A stretch of 64,000 bases of DNA from Heterotrichella gracilis (Eukaryota > Sar > Xanthophyceae > Tribonematales > Xanthonemataceae). A program made the position numbers and the translations under genes. Positions 52,128-61,434 of this stretch are shown here, in pieces. The DNA lies in assembly GCA_032358255.1 (NCBI GenBank), contig JAULBX010004110.1, positions 1-64,000 on the forward strand, read 5' to 3'. The notes below the pieces were generated by a model that worked only from the letters and a program-made list of their open reading frames with translations, searched no databases and was not told where the DNA came from. Position 1 is the first letter of the stretch; the number at the start of each line of letters is the position of its first letter.

Positions 52128-53357
52128 ATGAGCAAAATTAAAGTAGCGAACCCTGTTGTTGAATTAGATGGGGATGAAATGACCCGCATCATTTGGAAAT
52201 TTATTAAAGACAAATTGATCGTTCCGTATTTGGATCTGGACATTAAATATTATGATTTAGGTGTGGAGCACCGCGATGCCACCGGCGACCAGGTAACTAT
52301 TGATGCTGCTGAGGCCATTAAAAAATATCAGGTGGGAATTAAATGTGCCACCATTACACCCGATGAAGCACGTGTAAAAGAATTTAATTTAAAACAAATG
52401 TGGAAGTCGCCAAATGGCACCATCCGTAATATTTTAGATGGTACTGTTTTTCGTGAACCAATAGTTTGTAAAAATGTGCCACGTTTAGTGACTAACTGGA
52501 CAGCCCCTATCATTGTTGGCCGTCACGCCTTTGGTGATCAGTACCGTGCCACTGATTTTGTAGTACCTGGTAAAGGAAAACTCACCATTAAATTTGAAGG
52601 TGAAGATGGAAAAGTGATCGAGCATGAAGTGTATAAATTTCAAGGTCCCGGCGTTGCCATGGCCATGTACAATGTGGAAGAATCTATTCGTGGATTTGCG
52701 CATTCGTGTTTTAATGTGGCGTTGAATAAAAAATGGCCTTTGTATTTGTCTACTAAAAACACCATCTTAAAAAAATACGACGGTCGTTTTAAAGATATTT
52801 TTGAAGAAGTGTATCAGGCAGATTACAAATCTAAATTTGAAGCTGCCGGCATCGTTTACGAACACCGTTTAATTGATGACATGGTGGCTTCGGCTTTAAA
52901 GTGGAATGGAAATTTTGTGTGGGCTTGTAAAAATTATGACGGCGACGTGCAGTCTGATACAGTTGCTCAAGGTTTTGGATCTTTAGGTTTAATGACATCT
53001 GTGTTAATCACTCCGGATGGAAAAGTGATGGAAGCTGAAGCAGCACATGGAACAGTGACGCGTCACTACCGCGATCACCAAGCCGGTAAACCAACCTCTA
53101 CCAATCCAATTGCTTCTATTTTTGCATGGACCAGAGGTTTGGAATTCCGCGGAAAATTAGATGGTAATCAGGATTTGGTGAAGTTCTGCCAAACACTTGA
53201 AAAAGTGTGTGTAGAGACCGTTGAGAGCGGTAAAATGACCAAGGATTTGGCGGTTTGCGCTTATGGTAACAAAGTAAATCATGGCGAACACTATTTATAC
53301 ACCGAAGAATTTTTAGAAGCTTTGGATACCAATTTGAAAAAAGCCTTGGGCAAATAA
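52128..53357 (+). CDS. icd: NADP-dependent isocitrate dehydrogenase, eukaryote-like type
   Basis: A 409-residue cytoplasmic enzyme of the TCA cycle that makes 2-oxoglutarate and NADPH from isocitrate. It belongs to the homodimeric type found in eukaryotes and many Bacteroidota: [20 protein letters not shown] at the N-terminus, [20 protein letters not shown], and the metal-binding aspartates of [37 protein letters not shown] is the cofactor region, with Arg and His residues that suit NADP. Length is normal. It has its own promoter and a strong terminator, so it is a single-gene transcript. Confidence 0.96.
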   Translation: MSKIKVANPVVELDGDEMTRIIWKFIKDKLIVPYLDLDIKYYDLGVEHRDATGDQVTIDAAEAIKKYQVGIKCATITPDEARVKEFNLKQMWKSPNGTIRNILDGTVFREPIVCKNVPRLVTNWTAPIIVGRHAFGDQYRATDFVVPGKGKLTIKFEGEDGKVIEHEVYKFQGPGVAMAMYNVEESIRGFAHSCFNVALNKKWPLYLSTKNTILKKYDGRFKDIFEEVYQADYKSKFEAAGIVYEHRLIDDMVASALKWNGNFVWACKNYDGDVQSDTVAQGFGSLGLMTSVLITPDGKVMEAEAAHGTVTRHYRDHQAGKPTSTNPIASIFAWTRGLEFRGKLDGNQDLVKFCQTLEKVCVETVESGKMTKDLAVCAYGNKVNHGEHYLYTEEFLEALDTNLKKALGK

Positions 53358-53380
53358 TTTCTAATTAAATTAATTTAAAA

Positions 53381-53410
53381 CCTCTGATATAACATCAGGG
53401 GTTTTTTTTT
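53381..53410 (+). terminator. Rho-independent terminator after icd
   Basis: CCTCTGAT at 53381-53388 pairs with ATCAGGGG at 53394-53401 (one G-U pair), loop of five bases, then nine T residues. It lies 24 bases after the icd stop codon. Confidence 0.9.
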
Positions 53411-53411
53411 G

Positions 53412-53980
53412 TCCGCTTTCTTTGATTTGTTTTGATGAATTCAATTTGAATCTCAGTATTCTGGAATTTACTTTACATTAAATTAAAAAACATTTTTTTC
53501 CTTGGCTTATTGGTCTTATCCAAAGAAATTTGATTGGATCTACTACGAGCTGGAGTTATTGTTACATTGAAAGTTGTAGCATTCAAACAAATGAAGCTGA
53601 GGTTTTATTTCAAAGTACAAAATGCCTTTAGGATTATATCAAGTCCGGGTTATTTCTTTTATTAAATCTTTGTTGAGTGTGATTGTGTTGAGGGTGGCCA
53701 TATGTAATGATTTTATAAAAGACAGGCTCCCGGGGCTTGCAATAAGGAAAGAAACTATGAAAAGAAGGGCATATGAGTCCCAGATCATTTTTTTGAAAAA
53801 TAAGGGAAAACCCTTAGAAGGGATGGATTTTGCTTGTATATTTTTCAAGTAGATAAATGTTAATTTTGCCAACGATGGGAAGGCAATTGAAAAGTGCAGG
53901 AGCCATAATAAAAAAAATGACCGGGTTTGCAAATGAAACAGATACAAGTAATTGTTTAACCGTTAAAATGAGAATTAAAA
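53412..53980. other. Long intergenic region with degenerate coding traces
   Basis: About 570 bases. Overlapping short frames exist on both strands (76 codons at 53622-53852 forward; 102 codons at 53639-53947 reverse) but neither has a recognisable domain, and each is the shadow of the other. A forward frame at about 53480-53620 lacks a start codon. TAATTTTG at 53861-53868 fits the -7 promoter element and may serve the kinase gene. I call no gene here. Confidence 0.5.
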
Positions 53981-56662
53981 ATGGAATTAACGAATACAGG
54001 AATTGAAAGACAATTGAATAAATACAATTCGGGAAAACATACGATTGTATTGCTTTTAAATGTCATTGTCTTGTTGGGCTTTTCATTAGAAGTAACAACA
54101 CTGTTTAGTTCATATTCTCCCTCACATTTGGTTTTACAAATTTTTAGCATTGCCATTTTGTGTGCGACGCAGGTTTTGTTTTTTATTGACCGCAAAAAGT
54201 ATTATAGCCTCATTTACGTTGTAGTTTCTTATACAGTGACAATAAACACCTTGTTAAATGTATATTTGTTTCCTGATTTTGCAGCCAGTACACAGTTCAA
54301 ATCAAGTGATTTTTTTGGTCGTGACATGACCTACTTTTTTGCCATTATTGCTTTTATTGGTTTTATTGCCGCTCCAAAACATATCATCATTCAGGGATTG
54401 TTAACGCTTGGATTCATAACACTGCATCTGGTTTTACAACCTAATCAATTTATTTATGCAAATGCCGCTTTGTATTATGTGGTCACAAGTGGTTTTATCT
54501 TGGTGATGTATTATTTAATGACCAACCTGAATAAATTTGTCAATGCATTGAGTAAATCAAATGCCGAGATCTTGCATCTTCAAGAGAGCAATTTATTAAA
54601 GCGTGAGAGATTGGAGCGGTTCAATCAGGCTGTCATTGATCTGTCTAGAAAAAATTATCCACAGGCAGCATCCGACACGTATATGAAATATGTATTTGAG
54701 GAAGTGGTTCAACTGGTAAAGAAAGAACTTAATTGTCACAGAGTGGGTTTGTGGTTATTTGAAGAACAGCAGGATTATTTGGAAAAAAAGATCTTATTGA
54801 CCGACGAAGGGTATGATCTGAGCAGTATGCGGATGAAACAGTCAGACTATCCTGTTTATTTTGCTGACATTGTAAATAAAAGCAGTTATATATCTGCGCC
54901 CGACGCTATAAATCATCCTTCTACCAAAGAGTTCAAAGAGTATTATCTGAGTCGCTATCAGATATACTCCTTGCTCGATTGTCCGATCAAAGTGAATAAC
55001 AAAGTGCTTGGTGTTATTTGCTGTGAACATCAAAATGAAACTAAGAACTGGGAGCAGGAAGAGATCTTTTTTATTCAATCAGTTTCTGATTATGTTGCGA
55101 TCCAATTAAAAAATGTTGAGACCGATTCATTATTGCAGAGCATCAGATCAAAAAATGAAGAGATCCTCAAAAGTATTTCTGAAATGGAAAAGGTGCAGGA
55201 AAAGTTGGTTGAAGCCAAAGAAGGTGCTGAAAGAGCAAATAAAGCAAAGTCAGAGTTTCTGGCGAATATGAGCCATGAAATTAGAACGCCTTTAAATGCG
55301 GTGCTCGGGTTTTCTGATCTGTTAAAAGGTAAAACCATTGAACCCAAATACGAAAAATACCTGGATGGTATTTTAACCGGTGGTAAGAATTTATTGTCTC
55401 TTATTAATGATATTCTCGATCTATCCAAAATTGAGGCAGGACACATTGAGCTTCAGAATGTGTCGGTTGACCTTAAATTATTATTAAAAGAACTAAGTGA
55501 GATTTTTGCACAAAAAGGAGAGATCAAAGGATTGAATTTTGAAATTCAATACAAGGGAATTGAATTGCCTAAGTATATTTTTATTGATGAAACAAGGATA
55601 AGACAGGTTCTTTTTAATCTTTTAGGAAATGCATTTAAGTTCACTCATAAAGGTGGAGTAACACTTGTGGTTGAAACATTAGCTTCTTCTCACAAGAACA
55701 AACTAGATCTTATATTTAGGGTGATAGATACGGGTATAGGTATACCGAATTCTCAGCAGTCTCTTATTTTTGAAGCCTTCCGGCAGCAGGACAGTCAAAG
55801 CACTCGCAAGTATGGTGGAACCGGTTTGGGCTTAACAATTACTAAACGTTTGGTAGAAATATTAAAGGGAAGCATTGAGATTAACAGTGAGGCAGGAAAG
55901 GGGAGTACCTTTACTGTATCCATTAACGATATTGCCATTGTAACTGCTGAGAAAAATAATACGATCAATAAAGAGACGTCATTAAATTTCAAAGGTCAAA
56001 CCCTCATGTTGATAGAGGACAACGAATCGAACCGCGACTTAATAAAAGGTTACCTGGAGCATGTGAACCTTCAGATTATTACTGCGGAGAATGGCAGGGT
56101 TGCCTTGGACAAGATGGAGCAGGTTGTACCTGACATCATTGTACTTGATATGATGATGCCTGTTATGGATGGATATACCACAGCATTGAGTATACGTTCG
56201 GATCTGCGTTTAAAACATTTACCAGTGTTAGCTTTGACTGCATCTGTCACAAAACATGGAGAGAACAGTATTCGTGATCTATGCAATGATTATTTAAGAA
56301 AACCTATCAGCAAGGAGGAACTTTTAAAGGCATTGGGCAATTACCTCGATTGTGAAGAAGTTAATAAGACAAGTCATCTTTCTTTACCTGAAAGCCATAA
56401 TGAGGATGCATATCAGCTCAGTTCAATCATCAAGGAGGAGCTAGGTAGAAAATTTTTAACTGAATGGGAAAATAACTCACAAGTCATAAGTTTAGATAAA
56501 GTGATAAATTTTGCCCACAATTTAAAGGAGTATGGACTTTCTTCTAATACAAAAACTATCGTAACATACGCTGATGAATTATTGGCAAGTGCAGAGGATT
56601 TTGATGTCTCAAAAATGAATGCTGTTTATTCAGGTTTTAAACTCTTCTTTGAGGAAAAATAA
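53981..56662 (+). CDS. Membrane hybrid histidine kinase with GAF domain
   Basis: An 893-residue protein. Six hydrophobic segments (about 20-42, 48-70, 75-97, 116-132, 135-153 and 160-182) form the membrane input domain. A GAF domain follows at about 212-378. A short coiled coil leads to HisKA with His432 in FLANMSHEIRTPLNAVLGF. The ATPase domain has NLLGNAFKFTHKGG (N box), DTGIGIP (G1) and GTGLGLT (G2). A receiver domain follows with LMLIEDNES, a phospho-acceptor aspartate in IVLDMMMP, and the conserved Lys in LRKPIS. A C-terminal ~90-residue helical stretch could be a degenerate HPt domain, but no clear histidine is in place. No DNA-binding response regulator is next to it. Confidence 0.92.
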   Translation: MELTNTGIERQLNKYNSGKHTIVLLLNVIVLLGFSLEVTTLFSSYSPSHLVLQIFSIAILCATQVLFFIDRKKYYSLIYVVVSYTVTINTLLNVYLFPDFAASTQFKSSDFFGRDMTYFFAIIAFIGFIAAPKHIIIQGLLTLGFITLHLVLQPNQFIYANAALYYVVTSGFILVMYYLMTNLNKFVNALSKSNAEILHLQESNLLKRERLERFNQAVIDLSRKNYPQAASDTYMKYVFEEVVQLVKKELNCHRVGLWLFEEQQDYLEKKILLTDEGYDLSSMRMKQSDYPVYFADIVNKSSYISAPDAINHPSTKEFKEYYLSRYQIYSLLDCPIKVNNKVLGVICCEHQNETKNWEQEEIFFIQSVSDYVAIQLKNVETDSLLQSIRSKNEEILKSISEMEKVQEKLVEAKEGAERANKAKSEFLANMSHEIRTPLNAVLGFSDLLKGKTIEPKYEKYLDGILTGGKNLLSLINDILDLSKIEAGHIELQNVSVDLKLLLKELSEIFAQKGEIKGLNFEIQYKGIELPKYIFIDETRIRQVLFNLLGNAFKFTHKGGVTLVVETLASSHKNKLDLIFRVIDTGIGIPNSQQSLIFEAFRQQDSQSTRKYGGTGLGLTITKRLVEILKGSIEINSEAGKGSTFTVSINDIAIVTAEKNNTINKETSLNFKGQTLMLIEDNESNRDLIKGYLEHVNLQIITAENGRVALDKMEQVVPDIIVLDMMMPVMDGYTTALSIRSDLRLKHLPVLALTASVTKHGENSIRDLCNDYLRKPISKEELLKALGNYLDCEEVNKTSHLSLPESHNEDAYQLSSIIKEELGRKFLTEWENNSQVISLDKVINFAHNLKEYGLSSNTKTIVTYADELLASAEDFDVSKMNAVYSGFKLFFEEK

Positions 56663-57056
56663 TCAGGCCTTGGCTTATTAATTTTGTATTTCTTCTATCT
56701 TTTTTAATCAGAACCAAAATCAGAAGTGTTTAAACACCAAAGCCCCTGGTGTTTTTATTTAGTGTGTTCCGGACCACCGATCCAATGAAATCTATTTGGT
56801 GTCACATTTTGAGAAGTGGAATTATTCATTGAAGTATTCTTTATGTGTGAAGCTGTTCATTGCCCGGCAAATGAACATGGCAGACCACTGAAAGAGAGTT
56901 TGGCTATTAAAACATACTTAATTAAGGTAAAACCACTACTTGAAATAACGAATAGCCTAATAAAAATCCATGCTGCTTGAAGTAATTTTGAATCGTCAAA
57001 TCAGGTGAAACTTTTTGATACAAAAAGAATAAATCGATTAAAAAAACAAAAACAAA
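56663..57056. other. Intergenic region after the GAF hybrid kinase
   Basis: 394 bases with no gene. It contains a strong terminator at 56732-56756 and otherwise nothing recognisable. No good promoter was found for the following small gene. Confidence 0.5.
56732..56756 (+). terminator. Rho-independent terminator of the GAF hybrid kinase
   Basis: AAACACCA at 56732-56739 pairs fully with TGGTGTTT at 56747-56754, with a seven-base loop and a following T-run. It is 69 bases after the kinase stop codon. Confidence 0.85.
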
Positions 57057-57590
57057 ATGAAAACAGTAAGTATTATTATGAGCATCGTTTTCGCCGTGGC
57101 GATAGGAAATGCTCAGGAAGTGGTAAATTCAACAACTGCTTTTGATTCAAACAAGTTGCTCATACGAGGAGTAGTTGAAAATCCGGAAGATAACAGCGGA
57201 GAAAAGTGTAAGGTTGAATTATTTTATGAGAACACAATTAAAGATTCAATTTATTTAAGTGATGATGAGAATGTATTTGAGTTCAATTTAAAAAAGGATA
57301 AAACCTATGCCATTAGAATAAGTAAAGCCGGCTATGTTAACCGAATCATTTTCATAGATTCATCGGTACCAATGAATATTAATTCAGATGAACCATATTT
57401 GTTTGAGTTTAGCACCAAACTGATCAAAGTAGCTGAATTAGCGAAAGCTAAAAAAAGTGAGAATAACATTCCAAGAATCGTTATTTATTTCGACAATAAA
57501 CTCAAGAGTTTTTATTTTTATAAAGACCGTGTCCTTACATCAAATAAAGATTTCCCGTATCCATACAAGCGTTTTGATTTTAAAATATAA
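57057..57590 (+). CDS. Small exported protein, carboxypeptidase-regulatory-like fold
   Basis: A 177-residue protein with a signal peptide (residues 1-19, ending GNAQ). Residues 34-110 look like a small Ig-like domain of the carboxypeptidase-regulatory type: LLIRGVVENPEDNSGEKCKVELFYENT, FEFNLKKDKTYAIRISKAGYVNRIIFID. The C-terminal part (IPRIVIYFDNKLKSFYFYKDRV) is short and beta-rich. The function is unknown. It stands alone between two terminators; the gene downstream is convergent. Confidence 0.75.
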   Translation: MKTVSIIMSIVFAVAIGNAQEVVNSTTAFDSNKLLIRGVVENPEDNSGEKCKVELFYENTIKDSIYLSDDENVFEFNLKKDKTYAIRISKAGYVNRIIFIDSSVPMNINSDEPYLFEFSTKLIKVAELAKAKKSENNIPRIVIYFDNKLKSFYFYKDRVLTSNKDFPYPYKRFDFKI

Positions 57591-57631
57591 TTCTCATAAG
57601 GCCATTTAAGTTTAGATAAATTAGTTAAAGT

Positions 57632-57670
57632 ATCCGTTGGTTATCAGCAATGATTAACTGACGGATTTTT
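57632..57670 (+). terminator. Rho-independent terminator after the small exported protein
   Basis: ATCCGT at 57632-57637 pairs with ACGGAT at 57661-57666; inside, GGTTATCA pairs imperfectly with TGATTAAC around a GCAA loop. A T-run follows at 57667. Confidence 0.7.
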
Positions 57671-57703
57671 AATTTTGGAGCTATTTCGTTTGGCTTCTGA
57701 TTT

Positions 57704-57871
57704 TTAAAAAGGCATCTTTTTTTGTTTAGAAGATTCCTCCTGAATTCGTTGAGCAGCCCTTATCATTAACAAACAAAGTAGGCTGGAGATTCCAAATATG
57801 AAATGTAAAAGCCAGGATAGGCTATTGCTTGAATCAGGTAATTTTATTAACCCAATCAGGATTTGAATCAA
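57704..57871 (-). CDS. Possible 55-residue single-helix membrane protein
   Basis: On the reverse strand a TTG at 57871 opens 55 codons to a TAA at 57704. The product would have a hydrophobic helix (SLSWLLHFIFGISSLLCLLMI, about 17-37) followed by a charged tail (RAAQRIQEESSKQKK). This is the pattern of small membrane regulators, and it lies just after the kinase gene on the same strand. There is no ATG start and no recognised family, so it may be a relic or chance. Confidence 0.25.
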   Translation of the reverse strand: MIQILIGLIKLPDSSNSLSWLLHFIFGISSLLCLLMIRAAQRIQEESSKQKKMPF

Positions 57872-57927
57872 GTTAAGTCAATTCACTTGGCTATTTTTTG
57901 AAAAAGTAAATTTCGATAGCTTTGGGT

Positions 57928-60822
57928 TTAAGTCCTGCTGGTAAGTTTCAGAATTAGTGAATTCAGGTGATCCATATTGAATGGTTTGGTTACACAAGCA
58001 TTCATGCCGGTGTCGAGGCATTTTTGTGTTTCGGCCTGAGTGGCATTCGCGGTGATGGCAATAATAGGAATGTTTCGTTTTTTTTCATCGCTTAAGCCTC
58101 TAATTATTTTTGTGGCATTATATCCATCCAGAATAGGCATTTGAATATCCATGAGGATGATGTCATAATCATTTTTCGAATAAAGATCTACTGCTTCCTG
58201 ACCGTTTCCGGCAATTTCAAGATCATGTCCCAGTTTTTCCATAATGGCCATCACTAGTTGCTGATTTAAGGGGTAGTCTTCTGCGAGTAGAATTTTTATT
58301 TTTTTCATAGGTTTGAGTGTTTGATCTGTTGATGAAATTTCAACTGTGTCGGTACTTTCAATTGAAATATGTTGAGGCCGCTTGAATGGCAATGTGATGG
58401 TAAAATCTGTTCCTTTTCCCGGTTCGCTTTTCAGATAAATACTGCCGTTTTGCAGATGAACAATGCGTTGAACGATGGTAAGGCCTAAACCGGTTCCGCC
58501 ATATTTACGAGTCGTATCAGCTTCTGCCTGGGTGAAACTTTCAAACACCTGTTTTTGTTTGTCAAACGGAATTCCGATTCCGGTATCACTGATGGTAAAT
58601 TCGCAAACTACCTCACCCGGATTTAGATTCAATACTTTAGATCTTACGCTGATGGCACCTTTTTCAGTAAATTTTAAGGCATTACTCAGCAGGTTTAAAA
58701 TAATTTGATTAAATCTGGCGGCATCTCCAATTAGTATTTGAGGTATTTTATCATCGTAATGGAAAAATAGTTTTAGTTCTTTTTGTTTTGCCTGAAGTTC
58801 TATTAATTCCAAACAATTAGATAAAAGTTGTTTAATATTTATTTCATCTTTCGCAAATTCTAATTTACCGGCTTCTATTTTCGAGAGATCCAAAATGTCG
58901 TTAACAATGATCAGTAAATTTTTACTGGCAAAGTCAATCGAATTGAGGTACTGTTGTTGAATAGGATTTAGGTGACTCATTTTTAAGAGTGATTGAAAAC
59001 CGAGAATAGCATTGAGTGGAGTTCTGATTTCATGACTCATGGTTGCCAGGAACTGTTCTTTTATTTTTCTTGAATTTTCGGCTATTTCTTTTTGTTCTTC
59101 GGCAATAGCTTTTTGTTTCAGAGCTTCTTTCTCATTGGTTACGGCATTGATCGTTTCCTCCTTTAGCTGTTGGGTCCGTTTCTTTACCAGGTCTTCTAGT
59201 TCTTCATTCAGTTTTCTGAAGTTTTCTTCAGCTAAGATCCTATCAGATATATCGTAAAAAGTTGCTACAAAACTCTCGTCCACAAAACTACCGGTAATGA
59301 TCGTTTCACGTGTTCTGCCATCTAAACAGGTTACTTTATACACATCAGACTCCACATCTTTTTTCTCACGTTTGGCTTTTTCAAGTGCCTGTGCCCAATT
59401 TTCCATGACTGATTTTCTGTATTCTTCATCCGGATAGGCCTTAAGCCACCAATCGGCAATGGTAGGAACTTCCTTTTCAGTGTAACCGAATAGTTCTACA
59501 AATTTTTGATTTCGGAACGTAATTTTGCCGTCCTTATCTAAATTGGCCACCGGTACCGAAAGAGACCACAATAGTTTATTATACCTTTCTTCACTTTTCT
59601 TAAAAGCACCTTCGATCTTTTTCCGTTCTATTTCATGCGATGCTCTCACTGAAACAATTTGCAAGATGCGCTCAATTTCCTTAACTTTTTGATCATCCAT
59701 AGGATGTGCATCGAACATATCAATAATACCTATTGGTGAACCTTCTGCATCCTTCAATAAAACACCTAAATAACTTTCTGCTGAAGATCTTTGAAACAAA
59801 GAATGTTGAGGAAATTGATTTTTTACCTGAGAGGTGCAATGATAACTATTCGTTTTAATGATCTTTTCTGCCGGATTACCGATGACCGGGTAGGTGATAT
59901 TCGTTTGAATGGCACCATTGGCTACAAGGGTCACGCTTTGCACCAACTGATTGTTATCAATCAGACGACAAATGGAGACGTTCGAAACACGCAGGCTTTC
60001 AGCTAAAAAAAGAGCCAAGGCATCTGTAAACATTTGTTCTTGATTAACCCAATCGTTCTGGGCCATAAACATCAGTGTATTGTTTAATTTCTTCTCACTT
60101 TGATATAAATGTTCCTGAAGTTTATTTGCCGAATTCAACTCCCTCATCATGGTGTTGAAGCCAGCATAAAGTTCTCCTATCTCATCCTTCGAATCGATGG
60201 TAAATTGTGAGGAGTAGTCTTTGCTTTCGGCCACCACATTCATTTTTTTGGTTAAATTGACAATGGGATCAGAGATGGTCTTATGCAACAAAAAGGCCAT
60301 TCTAAATATCAATAATAACATAAAGCCTAAGATCAGTATAGCAAAACTCAGTTGAGAAACAATGATGGTTCTCCAATCTATAAATGAGCGCAGGTATAAC
60401 GATCCGTATGTTTTTCCTTTATAAACAACCGGTTGAAGCACATGAATAAAATTATCATCAATGAAATAGGAATTTTTTTTAAGTTCTGAGGGAATTTTTA
60501 TTCCTTTAGTGACAAATTTTGAATACCTCGCAAATACAGAATCATTATTGGTAAAGAGTACGCCATCATATACATCGGGAATACTACGTAGTTTTTGAAG
60601 TACCTCCGTGGCATTTTCAGGGTAATTAAACTCCATTGGAAGTCCACAGTATTCGGTTAAAAGTTTAGTTTGAAGAATTGTATTTGTAATTACCTGTTCT
60701 TTTGCCTTCCGTACCTGATAAAAGTAATTGATGACATCAGCAGCAATAACAGATAGGATCCCCACCGAAGCGATGATGATGATGATTTTATTTTTTATTC
60801 GTGTGTTTGACAGAAAACCCAT
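57928..60822 (-). CDS. CHASE8-HAMP hybrid histidine kinase of a YfiR operon
   Basis: A 964-residue membrane kinase. Helices at about 12-34 and 153-175 enclose a periplasmic region that matches CHASE8 (YCGLPMEFNYPENATEVLQKLRSIPDVYDGVLFTNNDSVFARYS), the sensor type of YfiN. HAMP follows (about 178-232), then GAF (about 255-398), PAS (about 408-530), a coiled coil, HisKA with His597 in FLATMSHEIRTPLNAILGF, the ATPase domain (NLLSNALKFTEKG, DTGIGIP, GTGLGLT) and a receiver with LLAEDYPLN, an aspartate in ILMDIQMP and TKPFN at the end. The gene starts one base after yfiR and is thus translationally coupled to it. In YfiN the same input half is joined to a diguanylate cyclase; here the output is a kinase relay. 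Confidence 0.9.
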   Translation of the reverse strand: MGFLSNTRIKNKIIIIIASVGILSVIAADVINYFYQVRKAKEQVITNTILQTKLLTEYCGLPMEFNYPENATEVLQKLRSIPDVYDGVLFTNNDSVFARYSKFVTKGIKIPSELKKNSYFIDDNFIHVLQPVVYKGKTYGSLYLRSFIDWRTIIVSQLSFAILILGFMLLLIFRMAFLLHKTISDPIVNLTKKMNVVAESKDYSSQFTIDSKDEIGELYAGFNTMMRELNSANKLQEHLYQSEKKLNNTLMFMAQNDWVNQEQMFTDALALFLAESLRVSNVSICRLIDNNQLVQSVTLVANGAIQTNITYPVIGNPAEKIIKTNSYHCTSQVKNQFPQHSLFQRSSAESYLGVLLKDAEGSPIGIIDMFDAHPMDDQKVKEIERILQIVSVRASHEIERKKIEGAFKKSEERYNKLLWSLSVPVANLDKDGKITFRNQKFVELFGYTEKEVPTIADWWLKAYPDEEYRKSVMENWAQALEKAKREKKDVESDVYKVTCLDGRTRETIITGSFVDESFVATFYDISDRILAEENFRKLNEELEDLVKKRTQQLKEETINAVTNEKEALKQKAIAEEQKEIAENSRKIKEQFLATMSHEIRTPLNAILGFQSLLKMSHLNPIQQQYLNSIDFASKNLLIIVNDILDLSKIEAGKLEFAKDEINIKQLLSNCLELIELQAKQKELKLFFHYDDKIPQILIGDAARFNQIILNLLSNALKFTEKGAISVRSKVLNLNPGEVVCEFTISDTGIGIPFDKQKQVFESFTQAEADTTRKYGGTGLGLTIVQRIVHLQNGSIYLKSEPGKGTDFTITLPFKRPQHISIESTDTVEISSTDQTLKPMKKIKILLAEDYPLNQQLVMAIMEKLGHDLEIAGNGQEAVDLYSKNDYDIILMDIQMPILDGYNATKIIRGLSDEKKRNIPIIAITANATQAETQKCLDTGMNACVTKPFNMDHLNSLILKLTSRT

Positions 60823-60823
60823 A

Positions 60824-61366
60824 TTAAGTAGGATTGTTTATTTTTCCAAAACTCAACAAATACATGTCCATTTTGAGATTAGATTTAAGCATGGCTTTGA
60901 GATTGATCTCGAATTTAATGGTTTCAGAACGGTCTATATAAAAGTTGACATGCACTCCTTTTTGACTAAAGCCATTGGTTTCAGAAACAGTCAAAATAGC
61001 CAAATTTTCAATTTTTAGTAGAATCCGGGACAGAGAAGATTTTTCGGAAGCACAAATAAAAAGCAACTGACAATTTGTATAATCATCTGTTTCATTCAGG
61101 TAATTAATTTTTACAGGCTTGTTCTTTATTCTGACATCTTTGGTTACTTTTTCAAGTTCCCCCTTAAATGGACTTTTGCCAATGACATTGATGACAAAGT
61201 ATTCACCACTCGGCGGCTCAGGCCATTCTGTGAAGCGCGCAAATTTCTCAATAAAGCTGGCTTTAACAGCGTATTCAACTGACTGAGACTTTGAGCTTGT
61301 GATGGCTAATAAAAAGAACAACACCAGCAAGACCCCTCTTATATGAAAAAAAAGAACCTTGTTCAT
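60824..61366 (-). CDS. yfiR: YfiR-family periplasmic regulator
   Basis: A 180-residue exported protein (signal segment 1-27, ending TSSKSQ). The mature N-terminus has the YfiR signature EYAVKASFIEKFARFTEWP, followed by EYFVINVIGKSPF and CQLLFICASE, and the C-terminal GVHVNFYIDRSETIKFEINLKAMLKSNL. In Pseudomonas, YfiR inhibits the cyclase YfiN by binding its CHASE8 domain. Here it lies between a TonB-dependent receptor gene (68 bases upstream) and a kinase with a CHASE8-like domain (one base downstream). The cysteine pattern of the Pseudomonas protein is not fully kept; only one cysteine pair candidate is visible. Confidence 0.88.
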   Translation of the reverse strand: MNKVLFFHIRGVLLVLFFLLAITSSKSQSVEYAVKASFIEKFARFTEWPEPPSGEYFVINVIGKSPFKGELEKVTKDVRIKNKPVKINYLNETDDYTNCQLLFICASEKSSLSRILLKIENLAILTVSETNGFSQKGVHVNFYIDRSETIKFEINLKAMLKSNLKMDMYLLSFGKINNPT

Positions 61367-61434
61367 ACTTTCGTAAGGGTTTGTTTTTTATTATTCTTCA
61401 AGTGTTTATAACACATAATTCTGTTTTATTTCGT

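Larger units (their letters stand above)
57591..57927. other. Intergenic region between the small exported protein and the CHASE8 kinase
   Basis: 337 bases. It contains the terminator at 57632-57670 and a possible 55-codon reverse frame (57704-57871, see its entry). The rest shows no feature I can name. Confidence 0.5.

Noticed and set aside
53622-53947. Overlapping 76-codon (forward) and 102-codon (reverse) frames between icd and the GAF hybrid kinase
   Set aside because: Neither shows a domain, signal peptide or codon pattern that would support it, and they overlap each other. I describe the region as intergenic.
56570-56662. C-terminal HPt domain in the GAF hybrid kinase
   Set aside because: The helical end has no clear phosphorylatable histidine in an HPt-like motif, so I only mention it as a possible degenerate domain.
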